Origin: an uncultured Paracoccaceae bacterium
Lineage (GTDB): Bacteria; Pseudomonadota; Alphaproteobacteria; Rhodobacterales; Rhodobacteraceae
Assembly (NCBI GenBank): GCA_938092015.1
Contig: CALKOT010000103.1
Coordinates: 1 to 52,466 of the forward strand
DNA length: 52,466 bases
Direction: 5' to 3'
Part shown: positions 8,004-17,011 of the stretch, in pieces
How the letters are laid out: the number at the start of each line of letters is the position of its first letter
Numbering within the stretch: the stretch's first letter is position 1
The notes under the pieces: generated by a model
Seen by the model: only the letters and a program-made list of their open reading frames with translations
What the model was told of the DNA's origin: nothing
The model's database searches: none
Position numbers and translations under genes: made by a program

Positions 8004-9380
8004 TTACAGCCAAACAGTTTCAGACGACCCCAGGCGATGCGGTGCCCCGGACCATTCAACGAACCGTTGATCAAAGCCATAAGGCGCTGCAAGCGCCTCA
8101 ACCTTGCCGAAATTGGTATCGAACTGATGGATCAAACCAGCTGAATTCAGTTCCTCAAAGGAAGCGTTCTCTGCAGGCAGCGAAGGATCGACAGGTAATA
8201 CATCCGCCATGTCCCATACCCACATTCCAGTGCGGGCGAGGGACATCTCAACATGCAGCGGGCCGGATACAGGGCGCGACAGCACGCCACCAAATGCGCA
8301 CAAGGCGCCAGTCAGGTAGTCCAGCGGCTGGGTCGACAGCCTCCCTGGCGCATCACCTTTTTGCTTTGGGGCGGTGAGGCCAATGCCAGCCTGTACATAA
8401 CTGTCGTACCCGCGACGACGCGCCCAAAGCCCAACATTTGAAAACGCCGATAGGTCGATGATGGACAGTGAAGGGTTCATTTCCATCATGTCCTCAACAG
8501 AGAACCCTTTGGCCGCAAGAGCATCAGGTCGAAATCCGTCGATTATGATATCAGCGTCGCGGATCAACCGCTTCAACGCAGCTTTTCCTGCACTGGTATT
8601 CAGGTCGGCGAACGCCGCGCGTTTTCCAAAACTGGTATCAATTACAAGGGGTTCTAGTGAGGATAAATCCGGCGTGCTGATGCGAATGACATCGGCCCCA
8701 AGTTCAGCCAAGGCCCGGCCAGCCATAGGGCCAGCAATCACCCTGCTGAAGTCGAGGACCCGGATGCCCGACAATGGCATATTTCCGGCCGAAGGAAGGG
8801 GTTTAGCAGCGCTCATTGGCGACAGTTTTACTAGAGCTTGCTGAGACAGCGCTTTGAATTGTGGATGCGCTTCCCAGGTCTTCCGATCCCGCACTTTCAG
8901 CACGCAAAGGCCCCGCGCCTGGCCGGCGACCTCGGCTTCATCCGCAGTCCATTTCGCCACTGCAGCGGTCATCTCTGCGCGATCTTCATTTACGCCAAAC
9001 AGGTCTAACAGACCATCTTTCAAATGCGGAAACTGGCCATGAAGGTAGACATATGCGCCGTCGCTACAGCGAAAATAGCCGGTTACTGCGCCCCACTTGT
9101 CCGGTGTTTCGCCGTCTATTCGAACATAGTCATTGCCCGTCAGCGCAAGACCGGCGCGCCTTCGATCGACAAATGGCTTCAGCTGCGCGCCGCCACGCAC
9201 CGTGTGTAGTTCTGCAGCCGCTAACGCCAGTGCACCATAGGCCGCCTCAGCCATGTCACTAACAGGAAGATCACCTGCAACGCCTAAGGCGGTGTCATGG
9301 ATGATCAGGCTGCTCTCAGAAGGACGCCAGTCTACAGTTGAGAGAATCGAAGCTAGTGCACAATCAACCGCCGCAGTCAC
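8004..9380 (-). CDS. CaiB/BaiF family (class III) CoA-transferase
   Basis: A 458-residue protein of the family that moves CoA between carboxylic acids. The hallmark GIRVLDFSRVIAGPMAGRAL begins near residue 204, followed by LAELGADVIRI, and the expected catalytic aspartate lies in GYDSYVQA (Asp in the family GYD motif). About 200 residues precede this core: they contain an LKPFVDRRRAGLALTG segment and a GYFRCSDGAYVYLHGQFPHL segment. This gives the two-part layout seen in some members annotated as acyl-CoA transferases or 2-methylfumaryl-type enzymes. The acid substrate cannot be predicted. Its ATG overlaps the xth stop (ATGA), so the two are translationally linked. Confidence 0.85.
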   Translation of the reverse strand: MTAAVDCALASILSTVDWRPSESSLIIHDTALGVAGDLPVSDMAEAAYGALALAAAELHTVRGGAQLKPFVDRRRAGLALTGNDYVRIDGETPDKWGAVTGYFRCSDGAYVYLHGQFPHLKDGLLDLFGVNEDRAEMTAAVAKWTADEAEVAGQARGLCVLKVRDRKTWEAHPQFKALSQQALVKLSPMSAAKPLPSAGNMPLSGIRVLDFSRVIAGPMAGRALAELGADVIRISTPDLSSLEPLVIDTSFGKRAAFADLNTSAGKAALKRLIRDADIIIDGFRPDALAAKGFSVEDMMEMNPSLSIIDLSAFSNVGLWARRRGYDSYVQAGIGLTAPKQKGDAPGRLSTQPLDYLTGALCAFGGVLSRPVSGPLHVEMSLARTGMWVWDMADVLPVDPSLPAENASFEELNSAGLIHQFDTNFGKVEALAAPYGFDQRFVEWSGAPHRLGSSETVWL

Positions 9381-10159
9381 AAATCAAGGTTCACCCAGAT
9401 AGGCGTATGATCTGAAGGCTTTTCACCAGCCCTCGGCTTTTTGTCTATCTGGCAATCCAGCAACAGGTCAGCTGCCTGCGGGGTCAGCAGAAAATGGTCG
9501 ATCCGAATACCGTTATTCTTGTTCCAGGCGCCTGCCTGATAATCCCAGAACGTGTAGTTCAGCGGGGCAGTATTCAGAGCCCGAAACGCTTCTGTATAAC
9601 CAAGCGCAAGCAATCTTCGCCACGCCGCCCGCGTTTGCGGCAGATACAGCGCGTCGCTGGTCCATTGATCGGGGTTATGAACATCTTCAGCTTGCGGAAT
9701 AACGTTATAATCCCCAGCCATCAGGGCGATTTCTTCGCTTGCGATCAACTCTTCCGCACGGGCTTGCAGACGTTCCATCCAGGCAAGTTTGTAGTCGTAT
9801 TTTGGGCCAGGCGTCGGATTGCCATTCGGCAAATAAAGCCCGCAAACCCTGACTGCCAGAGTTTCGCCTGAAATCGTCGCTTCGATCCAACGCGCCTGTT
9901 CATCTTCGGGATCGCCAGGCAGGCCCCGGCTGACATCTTCGATGGGCCGCTTGGACAGGATCGCAACGCCGTTGAACCCTTTCTGACCATGAGTTTCTAT
10001 GTTGTAGCCAAGATCCTCGATCGGTTCTCGAGGAAATCCTTCGTCGACTGACTTGATTTCCTGTAGCAGGGCGACGTCTGGCGACGCCTCTTCAAGCCAT
10101 TGCAGAAGGGCGGGAAGGCGTGCTTTGACGCCATTGATATTGAAACTTGCGATGCGCAT
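9377..10159 (-). CDS. xth: Exodeoxyribonuclease III (AP endonuclease)
   Basis: A 260-residue EEP-fold nuclease that cuts DNA 5' to abasic sites and removes 3' blocking groups in base-excision repair. It starts MRIASFNINGVKARL, with the metal-binding Asn in SFNING and Glu in LLQEIK. The catalytic core includes GDYNVIPQAEDVHNP and NNGIRIDHFLL, and the C-terminal His is in PSDHTPIWV. Length is standard for XthA. It is the first gene of a two-gene minus-strand unit with the CoA-transferase, overlapping it by 4 nt. No LexA box was found upstream. Confidence 0.96.
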   Translation of the reverse strand: MRIASFNINGVKARLPALLQWLEEASPDVALLQEIKSVDEGFPREPIEDLGYNIETHGQKGFNGVAILSKRPIEDVSRGLPGDPEDEQARWIEATISGETLAVRVCGLYLPNGNPTPGPKYDYKLAWMERLQARAEELIASEEIALMAGDYNVIPQAEDVHNPDQWTSDALYLPQTRAAWRRLLALGYTEAFRALNTAPLNYTFWDYQAGAWNKNNGIRIDHFLLTPQAADLLLDCQIDKKPRAGEKPSDHTPIWVNLDL

Positions 10160-10190
10160 GGCCGGACATTACGGGCGGGGCGATTTGCCT

Positions 10191-11097
10191 TCAAGTGACC
10201 TCTGGCTTTCCTTCGTCGATTGATCGCAGCTCCCTGTCTGTCTGCACGATATGGCCTATCGCTACCGCTACAGTGAAGGGGGAATACACGATCTCGCAGT
10301 GATCCAATCCCTCAGCCCGGATCAATCTAACATTCGATGCCTCAGCTAGGTGCAATGCATGTTCGAAAGACCCCCTTAGGTCATCAGGTGAATGGATCGC
10401 CAAAACATTCGTTTTGGTGTTTTTCCAGACTTCCAGCGCGTCCAGCGCCCCTGGATCACATTGCAATGACCGGGCTGCTCAGATCGAGAAGATACGCTCA
10501 GCCTCACCGGATAGATTGAATGCAGCTGATATCTCGCTGAGGACCAATGCGAACTTTGTTGGAGCGGAGATTGTGGTAAATGACAATGGCGCGTCGCCAG
10601 CCAGCGCCAAAAGCGTGGCGACAGCGCCGCCATAGGAATGGGCAATAACATGATCAGGTTGGAGGCCATTGGCTGCAAGGAAAGCTCCGACAAGAACAGC
10701 TGCCTCGACGACATTGGTCTCAACACCGTCTGAGCCGCCATGCGCAGGAAGGCCCAAAACAACCGCATCATATCCAACTAGAATCAAAGCGCTGATAAAG
10801 GCGGTCATGGCCCGCGAATCCTCGCTCCACCCATGGAGGAGAAGCACAAGACCGCGCAGAAACTGGTTCTGCAGTGAAATGATACGAAATTATGCGGCGG
10901 CCCAGAACGGTAGTTTGCTGCCGGCAACCGTGGGACAATAGTTCGTCAGCCTTCGCCAGTTTCCGCAAATCGTCCTTGGTGTACCCTCTGGTCAGTTTGG
11001 GACGACAGAAAAAGCGGTGCGCCAAACTGGCCGCCCGGCCCGGCGATACCTGGCTCAACCCGCCAACGCCTAATCTTAGCCAAAACGGCGCACCCAT
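10191..11097 (-). pseudogene. Alpha/beta hydrolase with a frameshift and an in-frame TGA
   Basis: The likely start is the ATG at 11097-11095, preceded by GAAGGAGA. The first frame runs through LGRRIISYHFTAEPV to about 10860. The hydrolase fold then continues in another frame as GLVLLLHGWSEDSRAM, which needs one extra base (or two missing) near 10850-10880. The nucleophile elbow HSYGGA (Ser in G/H-x-S-x-G) is present. A TGA at 10481-10479 interrupts the second frame, after which AARSLQCDPGALDALEVW and a plausible acid/His region (HSPDD, GLDHCEIV) continue to 10191. Two independent lesions make this a decayed gene rather than a sequencing slip. Substrate unknown. Confidence 0.85.
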
Positions 11098-11284
11098 AGT
11101 CCACTCTCCTTCAAGCGAAACGGCGCAGCGGGAGGGTCTTTCATCTGGTAACAACAAATACAACCCCGATCGCTTAGCGCCTTCGTTCAAGGGTCTGAAT
11201 AGGTCGAGTCTTTGAAAATTCAGCGCAATATGCGGACGCTCTGATCATCGAATATTAGGATCGCCGTAAACAGCCTAATTCGAC

Positions 11285-13336
11285 TCAACGCTCGGCCGCG
11301 ATCAGAGACAGAAAGACATCGCCAAATCGTTTAACTTTCTGATCGCCCATGCCCGAAACCCGCGCCAACGCATCGTGTGACGCAGGCATTGCTTCCACAA
11401 CCTTGGCCAACGTTGAGCGTGAGCAAGTCAAAAACTTTTCATCGCCGTGCTGCCCCCGGGACAATTCAAGTTGAGCGTCATGCAATGCTTCAAACAAAGC
11501 GCCGCCGCCGTTCGAGGCTACGGCAACTTCTTTCGGATGATGCTTTTCTGCGGGGCGGTCGGTTAGCGCCGTCAGGAAATCCGAACCATATCTCGCCAAC
11601 TTCTTTCCACCGACGCCATTGCATGCGGCAAGCTCATCCAACGTTGTCGGTTTCCGGGTCGCCATGTCGATCAACGTTCGGTCTGGAAAGACGACATAGG
11701 CGGGGACGTTCTGCGCCTCAGCCAATTTGCGCCGCAGGGCTTTAAGCGTGACGAACAATGGCTCATCTGCCTCATCAAGCAATGCGGTAGGGGCGCCATG
11801 ACTGCGGCTGGTGGCCGCTGGCTTAATCGTATCGGCCCGTAACTCAATTTTTTTTTCGCCGCGAAGTACCGGTCGGGCAACCTCAGACAGACGCCACGCA
11901 CCATAGCGATCCGCATCGATCCATGTCAGGCCGAGCGCGTAGATCTGGCGGAAAACGCCGCGCCACCACGCCTTGTCCTTATCTTTACCAAGGCCAAACA
12001 CTGCCAGCCGGTCATGTCCAGTGCGCACGATTTTTTCTGAGGTTTCCCCGCGCAGAACTTGGATCAGATGTTCGACGCCATATCGTTCTTCCGTCCTGTA
12101 AATCACTGACAGCGCCTTTTGCGCCGCTTCAGTGCCATCGAACAGTTTGGGAGGATGATCACACAGATCGCAGGCGCCGCAAGGTTCATCCAGCTCATCG
12201 CCAAAGTACGCCAGCAAGGTCTGCCGGCGGCAACGCGGGGCTTCAGCTAAGGCAAGAAGGGCGTTCAGGCGCTGATGATCTGCTCGTTTTCGATCATCAG
12301 GCGCCGGGCTTTCATCAATTTGCATCCGGCGCAGCTTGATATCCTCAAGCCCGTACAACGTAAGTGTTTCTGCAGGCGCGCCATCACGGCCAGCGCGGCC
12401 AATCTCCTGATAATAACTTTCCATCGATTTCGGCAGATCGGCATGCGCTACATAACGAATGTCCGGTTTATCTACGCCCATGCCGAATGCGACCGTCGCA
12501 CAGATCACCAGATCTTCGCGCTGGAACCTATCCTGATGGTCCTGTCGCACCTCTGGCGGTAGACCCGCATGATAGGGCAGGGATGGCACACCCGCGTCAG
12601 ACAATGCCTTCGCCAAAACTTCCGTCTTGTTGCGGGATGAGGCGTAGACAATGCCACTGCGGCCTTTCCGCGCGGTCACGAATTTCAGCAATTGCTGGCG
12701 GGGCGATGCCTTGGCGGTAAAGGCAAGATGTATGTTTGGGCGGTCAAAGCCATGCAGGAACATGCGCGGCGCATCGGCAAACAATTTGCCTGATATTTCC
12801 GTTCTGGTTTCAGCATCTGCGGTTGCCGTGAATGCCGCAATCTGCGGATCACCCAAAGATGTGCGCAGATCGCCAATCCGCAAATAATCGGGACGAAAGT
12901 CGTGCCCCCATTGGCTGACGCAATGCGCTTCATCCACCGCCAAAAGCGAAATCTTGATCCTGCGCAATAGAGCGCCAGCAGAAGACAGACGTTCTGGCGC
13001 AAGGTAGAGGAGCTTGAGGCGACCATCATCGATGGCGGAAAAAATCCGCTCATTTTCTTCTTCATCATTGGCAGAGGTAAGTGCACCTGCCTCAACCCCC
13101 AGCGCGCGCAATGCTTCGACCTGATCGCGCATCAGTGCGATAAGAGGTGAGATCACCAGTGTAACACCATCCCGCATCAACGCTGGGAGCTGATAGCAAA
13201 GCGACTTGCCACCGCCTGTCGGCATGATTGCAAGCGCTTCCTCACCGTTGAGGATGGCTTCGATAATCTCAGACTGTCCGGGGCGAAAGTCGTCGAAGCC
13301 GAATGTCGATTTCAAAAGGGTGCGGGCGTCCTGCAT
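11285..13336 (-). CDS. recQ: ATP-dependent DNA helicase RecQ
   Basis: A 683-residue 3'-5' DNA helicase acting in recombination and stalled-fork repair. Walker A MPTGGGKS is at residues 38-45, and the DEAH box at 135-138 within LLAVDEAHCVSQWGHDFRPDYL. Helicase motif VI has QEIGRAGRDG. The zinc-binding site reads CRRQTLLAYFGD...CGACDLC, followed by a winged-helix RQC domain. Two HRDC domains close the protein: one near PAYVVFPDRTLIDMA, the other near KFLTCSRSTLAKVVEAMP. The ATG at 13336 (MQDARTLLKSTFGF) is preferred to an upstream TTG at 13372 because family alignment begins there. No strong ribosome site decides it. Confidence 0.95.
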   Translation of the reverse strand: MQDARTLLKSTFGFDDFRPGQSEIIEAILNGEEALAIMPTGGGKSLCYQLPALMRDGVTLVISPLIALMRDQVEALRALGVEAGALTSANDEEENERIFSAIDDGRLKLLYLAPERLSSAGALLRRIKISLLAVDEAHCVSQWGHDFRPDYLRIGDLRTSLGDPQIAAFTATADAETRTEISGKLFADAPRMFLHGFDRPNIHLAFTAKASPRQQLLKFVTARKGRSGIVYASSRNKTEVLAKALSDAGVPSLPYHAGLPPEVRQDHQDRFQREDLVICATVAFGMGVDKPDIRYVAHADLPKSMESYYQEIGRAGRDGAPAETLTLYGLEDIKLRRMQIDESPAPDDRKRADHQRLNALLALAEAPRCRRQTLLAYFGDELDEPCGACDLCDHPPKLFDGTEAAQKALSVIYRTEERYGVEHLIQVLRGETSEKIVRTGHDRLAVFGLGKDKDKAWWRGVFRQIYALGLTWIDADRYGAWRLSEVARPVLRGEKKIELRADTIKPAATSRSHGAPTALLDEADEPLFVTLKALRRKLAEAQNVPAYVVFPDRTLIDMATRKPTTLDELAACNGVGGKKLARYGSDFLTALTDRPAEKHHPKEVAVASNGGGALFEALHDAQLELSRGQHGDEKFLTCSRSTLAKVVEAMPASHDALARVSGMGDQKVKRFGDVFLSLIAAER

Positions 13337-13508
13337 GCGCGCAGGTTTAGGGGCAGAGATCGAAGGCGCCAAGGGCCGAAAAGGCTAAGCGTGGAAATTT
13401 ACGCCGGGTGCGGCGACACGTCGATCAGTTCACACTTTGCGCAATCGGATCAGGTTGATGTGTTCAAGAAATCAACGTCTTCCAAATTACGTTTCGTCGA
13501 CTTGCGCG

Positions 13509-13844
13509 TCAGATGGAAAAGCTGGTCCCGCAGCCACAGCTGGCTGTCGCGTTCGGGTTCTCCACTGCAAACCGCGCCCCAATCAGTTCGTTCTTAAAGT
13601 CGATGACCGAACCAGACAGATAGGGCAGGGACACCGGGTCGATCAGCACTGCAGCTTTACCTGCTTCAATCACAAGATCATCATCCGCCGCATCGCCCTC
13701 AAGCGTGAACTCATACTGAAAGCCTGAACAACCGCCGCCCAAGACTGCAACGCGCAGATTTTGGGTCGCACCCTCAGCCTCAGAAATTGCAGACAAGCGC
13801 TGCGCGCAGCTTTCGGACACGGAAATCGGAAGGGTCAAGTCCAT
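13509..13844 (-). CDS. erpA: A-type iron-sulfur cluster insertion protein
   Basis: A 111-residue A-type carrier that receives and delivers Fe-S clusters to target enzymes. The three cluster-binding cysteines are Cys39 in GGGCSGFQY and Cys103/Cys105 in the C-terminal ASCGCGTSF. Length and spacing match ErpA/IscA. ErpA is favoured because no isc or suf operon surrounds it, but the paralogues cannot be separated with certainty here. It is divergent from dgt; their starts are only about 70 nt apart, so both promoters share 13845-13915. Confidence 0.93.
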   Translation of the reverse strand: MDLTLPISVSESCAQRLSAISEAEGATQNLRVAVLGGGCSGFQYEFTLEGDAADDDLVIEAGKAAVLIDPVSLPYLSGSVIDFKNELIGARFAVENPNATASCGCGTSFSI

Positions 13845-13915
13845 TGTTCTTCGCCATGGCTGCTGTATAGGTGACTTCTAAGATAGGTTTTGGGCCCCCT
13901 CGGGGCAAGTGCGTC

Positions 13916-15091
13916 ATGACCCTCGCTTCCTTTGCTTCCGATCCTGCCACGTCCCGTGGTCGCCTGCACGCAGAGCCAGAAAGCGCGCATCGGTCGCCGT
14001 TTCAACGCGATCGCGATCGGATCATACATTCCAGCGCCTTTCGTCGCCTCAAACATAAAACGCAGGTTTTTGTTGAACATGAAGGCGATTACTACCGAAC
14101 ACGCCTTACCCATAGTCTTGAGGTCGCCCAAGTCGCCCGCACCATAGCGCGAACGCTTGGTGGGAATGAGGACCTGGCGGAGGCTGTCGCATTAGCGCAT
14201 GACCTTGGGCACACGCCTTTTGGCCACACGGGTGAGGATGCACTGCATGAACTGATGGCCCCGTTCGGCGGGTTCGACCACAACGCGCAAGCACTGAAAA
14301 TCGTCACGGATCTTGAGAGACGCTACGCTGAATTCGATGGCCTCAACCTCACATGGGAAACTCTGGAAGGGATCGCCAAACACAATGGCCCGCTTCTACG
14401 CGACAAAGCCGACGACGCAGGACGCCTTCATTTTGCGTTAGCTGACTACGATGCGCGTCATGATCTCGAACTTTGGACCCATGCAGGGCTTGAGGCGCAA
14501 ATAGCCGCTCTGTCAGATGACATTGCCTACAACACACATGATCTGGATGACGGCCTGCGCGCAGGTCTTTTCACATCTGACGATCTGGCGACACTGCCTG
14601 TAATTGGCGACTGTCTTGGCGAAGTAGGCGCCAAATGGCCGGCGCTGGATCATTCGCGAACCGCACACGAAGCCTTTCGCCGCGTCTTTGGCATCTTCGT
14701 CGAAGATGTGATCGAAGAAACGTCAAACCGATTGTCCGCCGCCAACCTTTCCAGCGCGGATGAGCTGCGGGCGTTTGGCGCGCCTGTCGTCAGTTTCTCG
14801 GATGCAATGCACAAAGACCTGAAAGCGATCAGGGATTTTCTGTTCACCAAAATGTACCGTCACGGCGATGTGTTACGGATGCGGCGCAAGACAGCGATCG
14901 TGGTCAAAGACCTCTTCGCGATCTTCATTGAAGACCCCCAGCTGCTGCCAGATGAATGGCGCGACGACGCGGTGCACGCCCGGTCGTCCGAAATACGGGC
15001 GCGGGTGGTTGCGGACTATATCGCGGGAATGACTGACCGGTTTGCGCTGACTGAGCATCGCAAATTGACTGATCCCCAAGCCCGCGCCTAA
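13916..15091 (+). CDS. dgt: Deoxyguanosinetriphosphate triphosphohydrolase-like protein
   Basis: A 391-residue HD-domain enzyme expected to split dNTPs into deoxynucleoside and triphosphate, adjusting the dNTP pool. The metal ligands are visible as His66 in RTRLTHSLEV and His95-Asp96 in ALAHDLGHTPFGH, followed by the conserved GGFDHNAQ. The alphaproteobacterial N-terminal pattern SRGRLHAEPES...FQRDRDRIIHSSAFRRL begins right after the ATG at 13916, which is why this start is chosen over 13871. Three bases separate its stop from the HTTM gene, and it heads the long plus-strand cluster. Confidence 0.92.
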   Translation: MTLASFASDPATSRGRLHAEPESAHRSPFQRDRDRIIHSSAFRRLKHKTQVFVEHEGDYYRTRLTHSLEVAQVARTIARTLGGNEDLAEAVALAHDLGHTPFGHTGEDALHELMAPFGGFDHNAQALKIVTDLERRYAEFDGLNLTWETLEGIAKHNGPLLRDKADDAGRLHFALADYDARHDLELWTHAGLEAQIAALSDDIAYNTHDLDDGLRAGLFTSDDLATLPVIGDCLGEVGAKWPALDHSRTAHEAFRRVFGIFVEDVIEETSNRLSAANLSSADELRAFGAPVVSFSDAMHKDLKAIRDFLFTKMYRHGDVLRMRRKTAIVVKDLFAIFIEDPQLLPDEWRDDAVHARSSEIRARVVADYIAGMTDRFALTEHRKLTDPQARA

Positions 15092-15094
15092 CGT

Positions 15095-16924
15095 ATGAAG
15101 ATGTTTGATAGGGACGGGTTTTCCCTCAAAGCGCGGGTGTTGGCGCTGTTTTCCATTGATCTACGTTCGCTCGCCGCGATGCGCTGCCTCGGTGCGTTGA
15201 CCACCCTTTGGTGTCTGTTTGTCTGGGCGCCTGACCTGACACTATTTTTCACCGATGATGGTGTTCTGCACCGATCTGATTTCGCTGGCCGCTTCGACTG
15301 GGCCCGATTTAGCATACTTCGCTATATCGATGGCTATGCCGCCGCGCTGGGGCTTTGGACTATCGGTCTATTTGGCGCAATTGCGTTGCTTGCCGGATAT
15401 CGGTCGAAATGTGCGGCCCTGACCTGCTGGTTGGTTTAACTCAGTTTCGCCGGGCGCAATCCCATGATCCTTCAGGGCGGCGATGTACTTTTACCGCTTC
15501 TGTTGTTTTGGATGATGTTCCTGCCGGTTGGCGCAGTCTCTTCCATCGACGCCGCTTTGGATCCAATCGACCGCCGAGGTCAGTCGCATCTGTCCATAGC
15601 AACAATTGGATTGCTGCTGCAGGTCCTCTATGTCTACATCTTTGGCGCGCTGTTGAAGACAGGTACGACATGGGTGCCCGATGGTTCAGCCATCTATGTG
15701 GCTCTGCATATCGACAGTTTTGTTACCCCAATGGGCATTCTGCTGAGGGAACATTTGGTCCCCATGCAACTGCTGACATTCTTTGTCTATTATTTGGAGT
15801 TGCTGACGCCGATCCTGCTGTTCTTTCCCGACAAACGCCAGTTCATCAGAATGATGACGGTGGGTATGCTTTGGATGCTGCTTCTCGGGTTCCGCATCTT
15901 CCTCCATATTGGGCACTTCTGGCTGGCCAGCCTCACGTCGCTTTGCGCCTACATTCCGGCAAGGGTCTGGCTTTGGATAGGTGGATGGTATTTTAGCGAT
16001 GCTCAACGCGGGATCCGCATTTACTATGATCGTGACTGCGGTTTTTGCCTCAAAACAGCACTTATCTTGCGAGAGTTCTTCCTGCCCCGGAACGTCAGCA
16101 TCGCCCCGGCCCAGGATGACGCCGTAATCGGCGAAGTGCTGGAACGTGAAGTGTCATGGGTCGTGATAGACGCCAATGGCGGCCAAAGACTGCGCTGGGA
16201 CGCAGTCGCTTACGTAACGTCACAATCCCGGGTTCTGAAACCGTTTGGCTGGCTTGCACGGCTATATGGTTTGATTGGCTTAGGTGATCCAACTTACAAA
16301 TTGATTGGCGACAATCGCAAAGGATTTGGAACGCTGACCAGCCATGCGCTAACACAGACGCAAACCATCCCGCAGCTTAGCAAGCCAGCTCAAATCGGAC
16401 TTGGCGCTATCATTCTGTTCTGCTTTCTCTGGAACGTCCAAGGCCTTGGTGGAACGGTCCAGCCATTCAAGGAACTAACGCAGGTTAATAGTGTCACACA
16501 AAAATCCGGTTTCACCCAATGCTGGATGATGTTTGCACCTTCGCCACCAACGCTTGACGGCTATCCCGTATTTGAAGCCATCGGCAAAAAAGGAAGGGAT
16601 CAAAACAAAGTAGGCGAGGACATTTTCCCTTATTCGCCGCGCCCGCTATCTTTTGAAACCCCAGACGATGCCGTCGGACTTTTCGACAGCACCCGCAAAC
16701 GCGCTTTCCTTCTGAAGTCCTGGATCATGGGGGGTGATGACCGGATAATGTTCTTTTCTCGGCTTGCCCTGCACAGATGCGCTGAAGTGAACATGGATCG
16801 AGACTATGAGGGGAAGATCACCTCAGTTAAAATCCACTTTGTCCAGAACCAGACAAAATCGAACTTTCAGGAAAACATTCGTGTTCATACCGTCGTTGAG
16901 GTCATCTGCACCCCCGAAGGTTAA
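15095..16924 (+). pseudogene. HTTM-DCC fusion membrane protein, interrupted by an in-frame TAA
   Basis: The gene opens at ATG 15095, stops at TAA 15437-15439 (codon 115) and continues in the same frame as LSFAGRNPMILQGGDVLLPLLLFW to 16924, about 609 codons in all. The N-terminal half is a polytopic HTTM domain (related to vitamin-K-dependent gamma-carboxylase). At about codons 310-318 a DCC/DUF393 thioredoxin-like motif appears, YYDRDCGFC, followed by a DCC domain and a C-terminal region with one more membrane segment. In related proteins NRNPMILQGGD follows WLL without a break, so the stop probably replaces a leucine codon (TTA to TAA). A downstream ATG at 15464 could start a shorter product. 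Role in the cell is unknown. Confidence 0.85.
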
Positions 16925-17011
16925 CCTTTGAGCCTTTGGTCCCCCTGTGTTATGCGGCGCGTCCCGGTCGCTGTGACCGGCTGACTTACACTCTGACCTC
17001 GGTTGCTCGCT

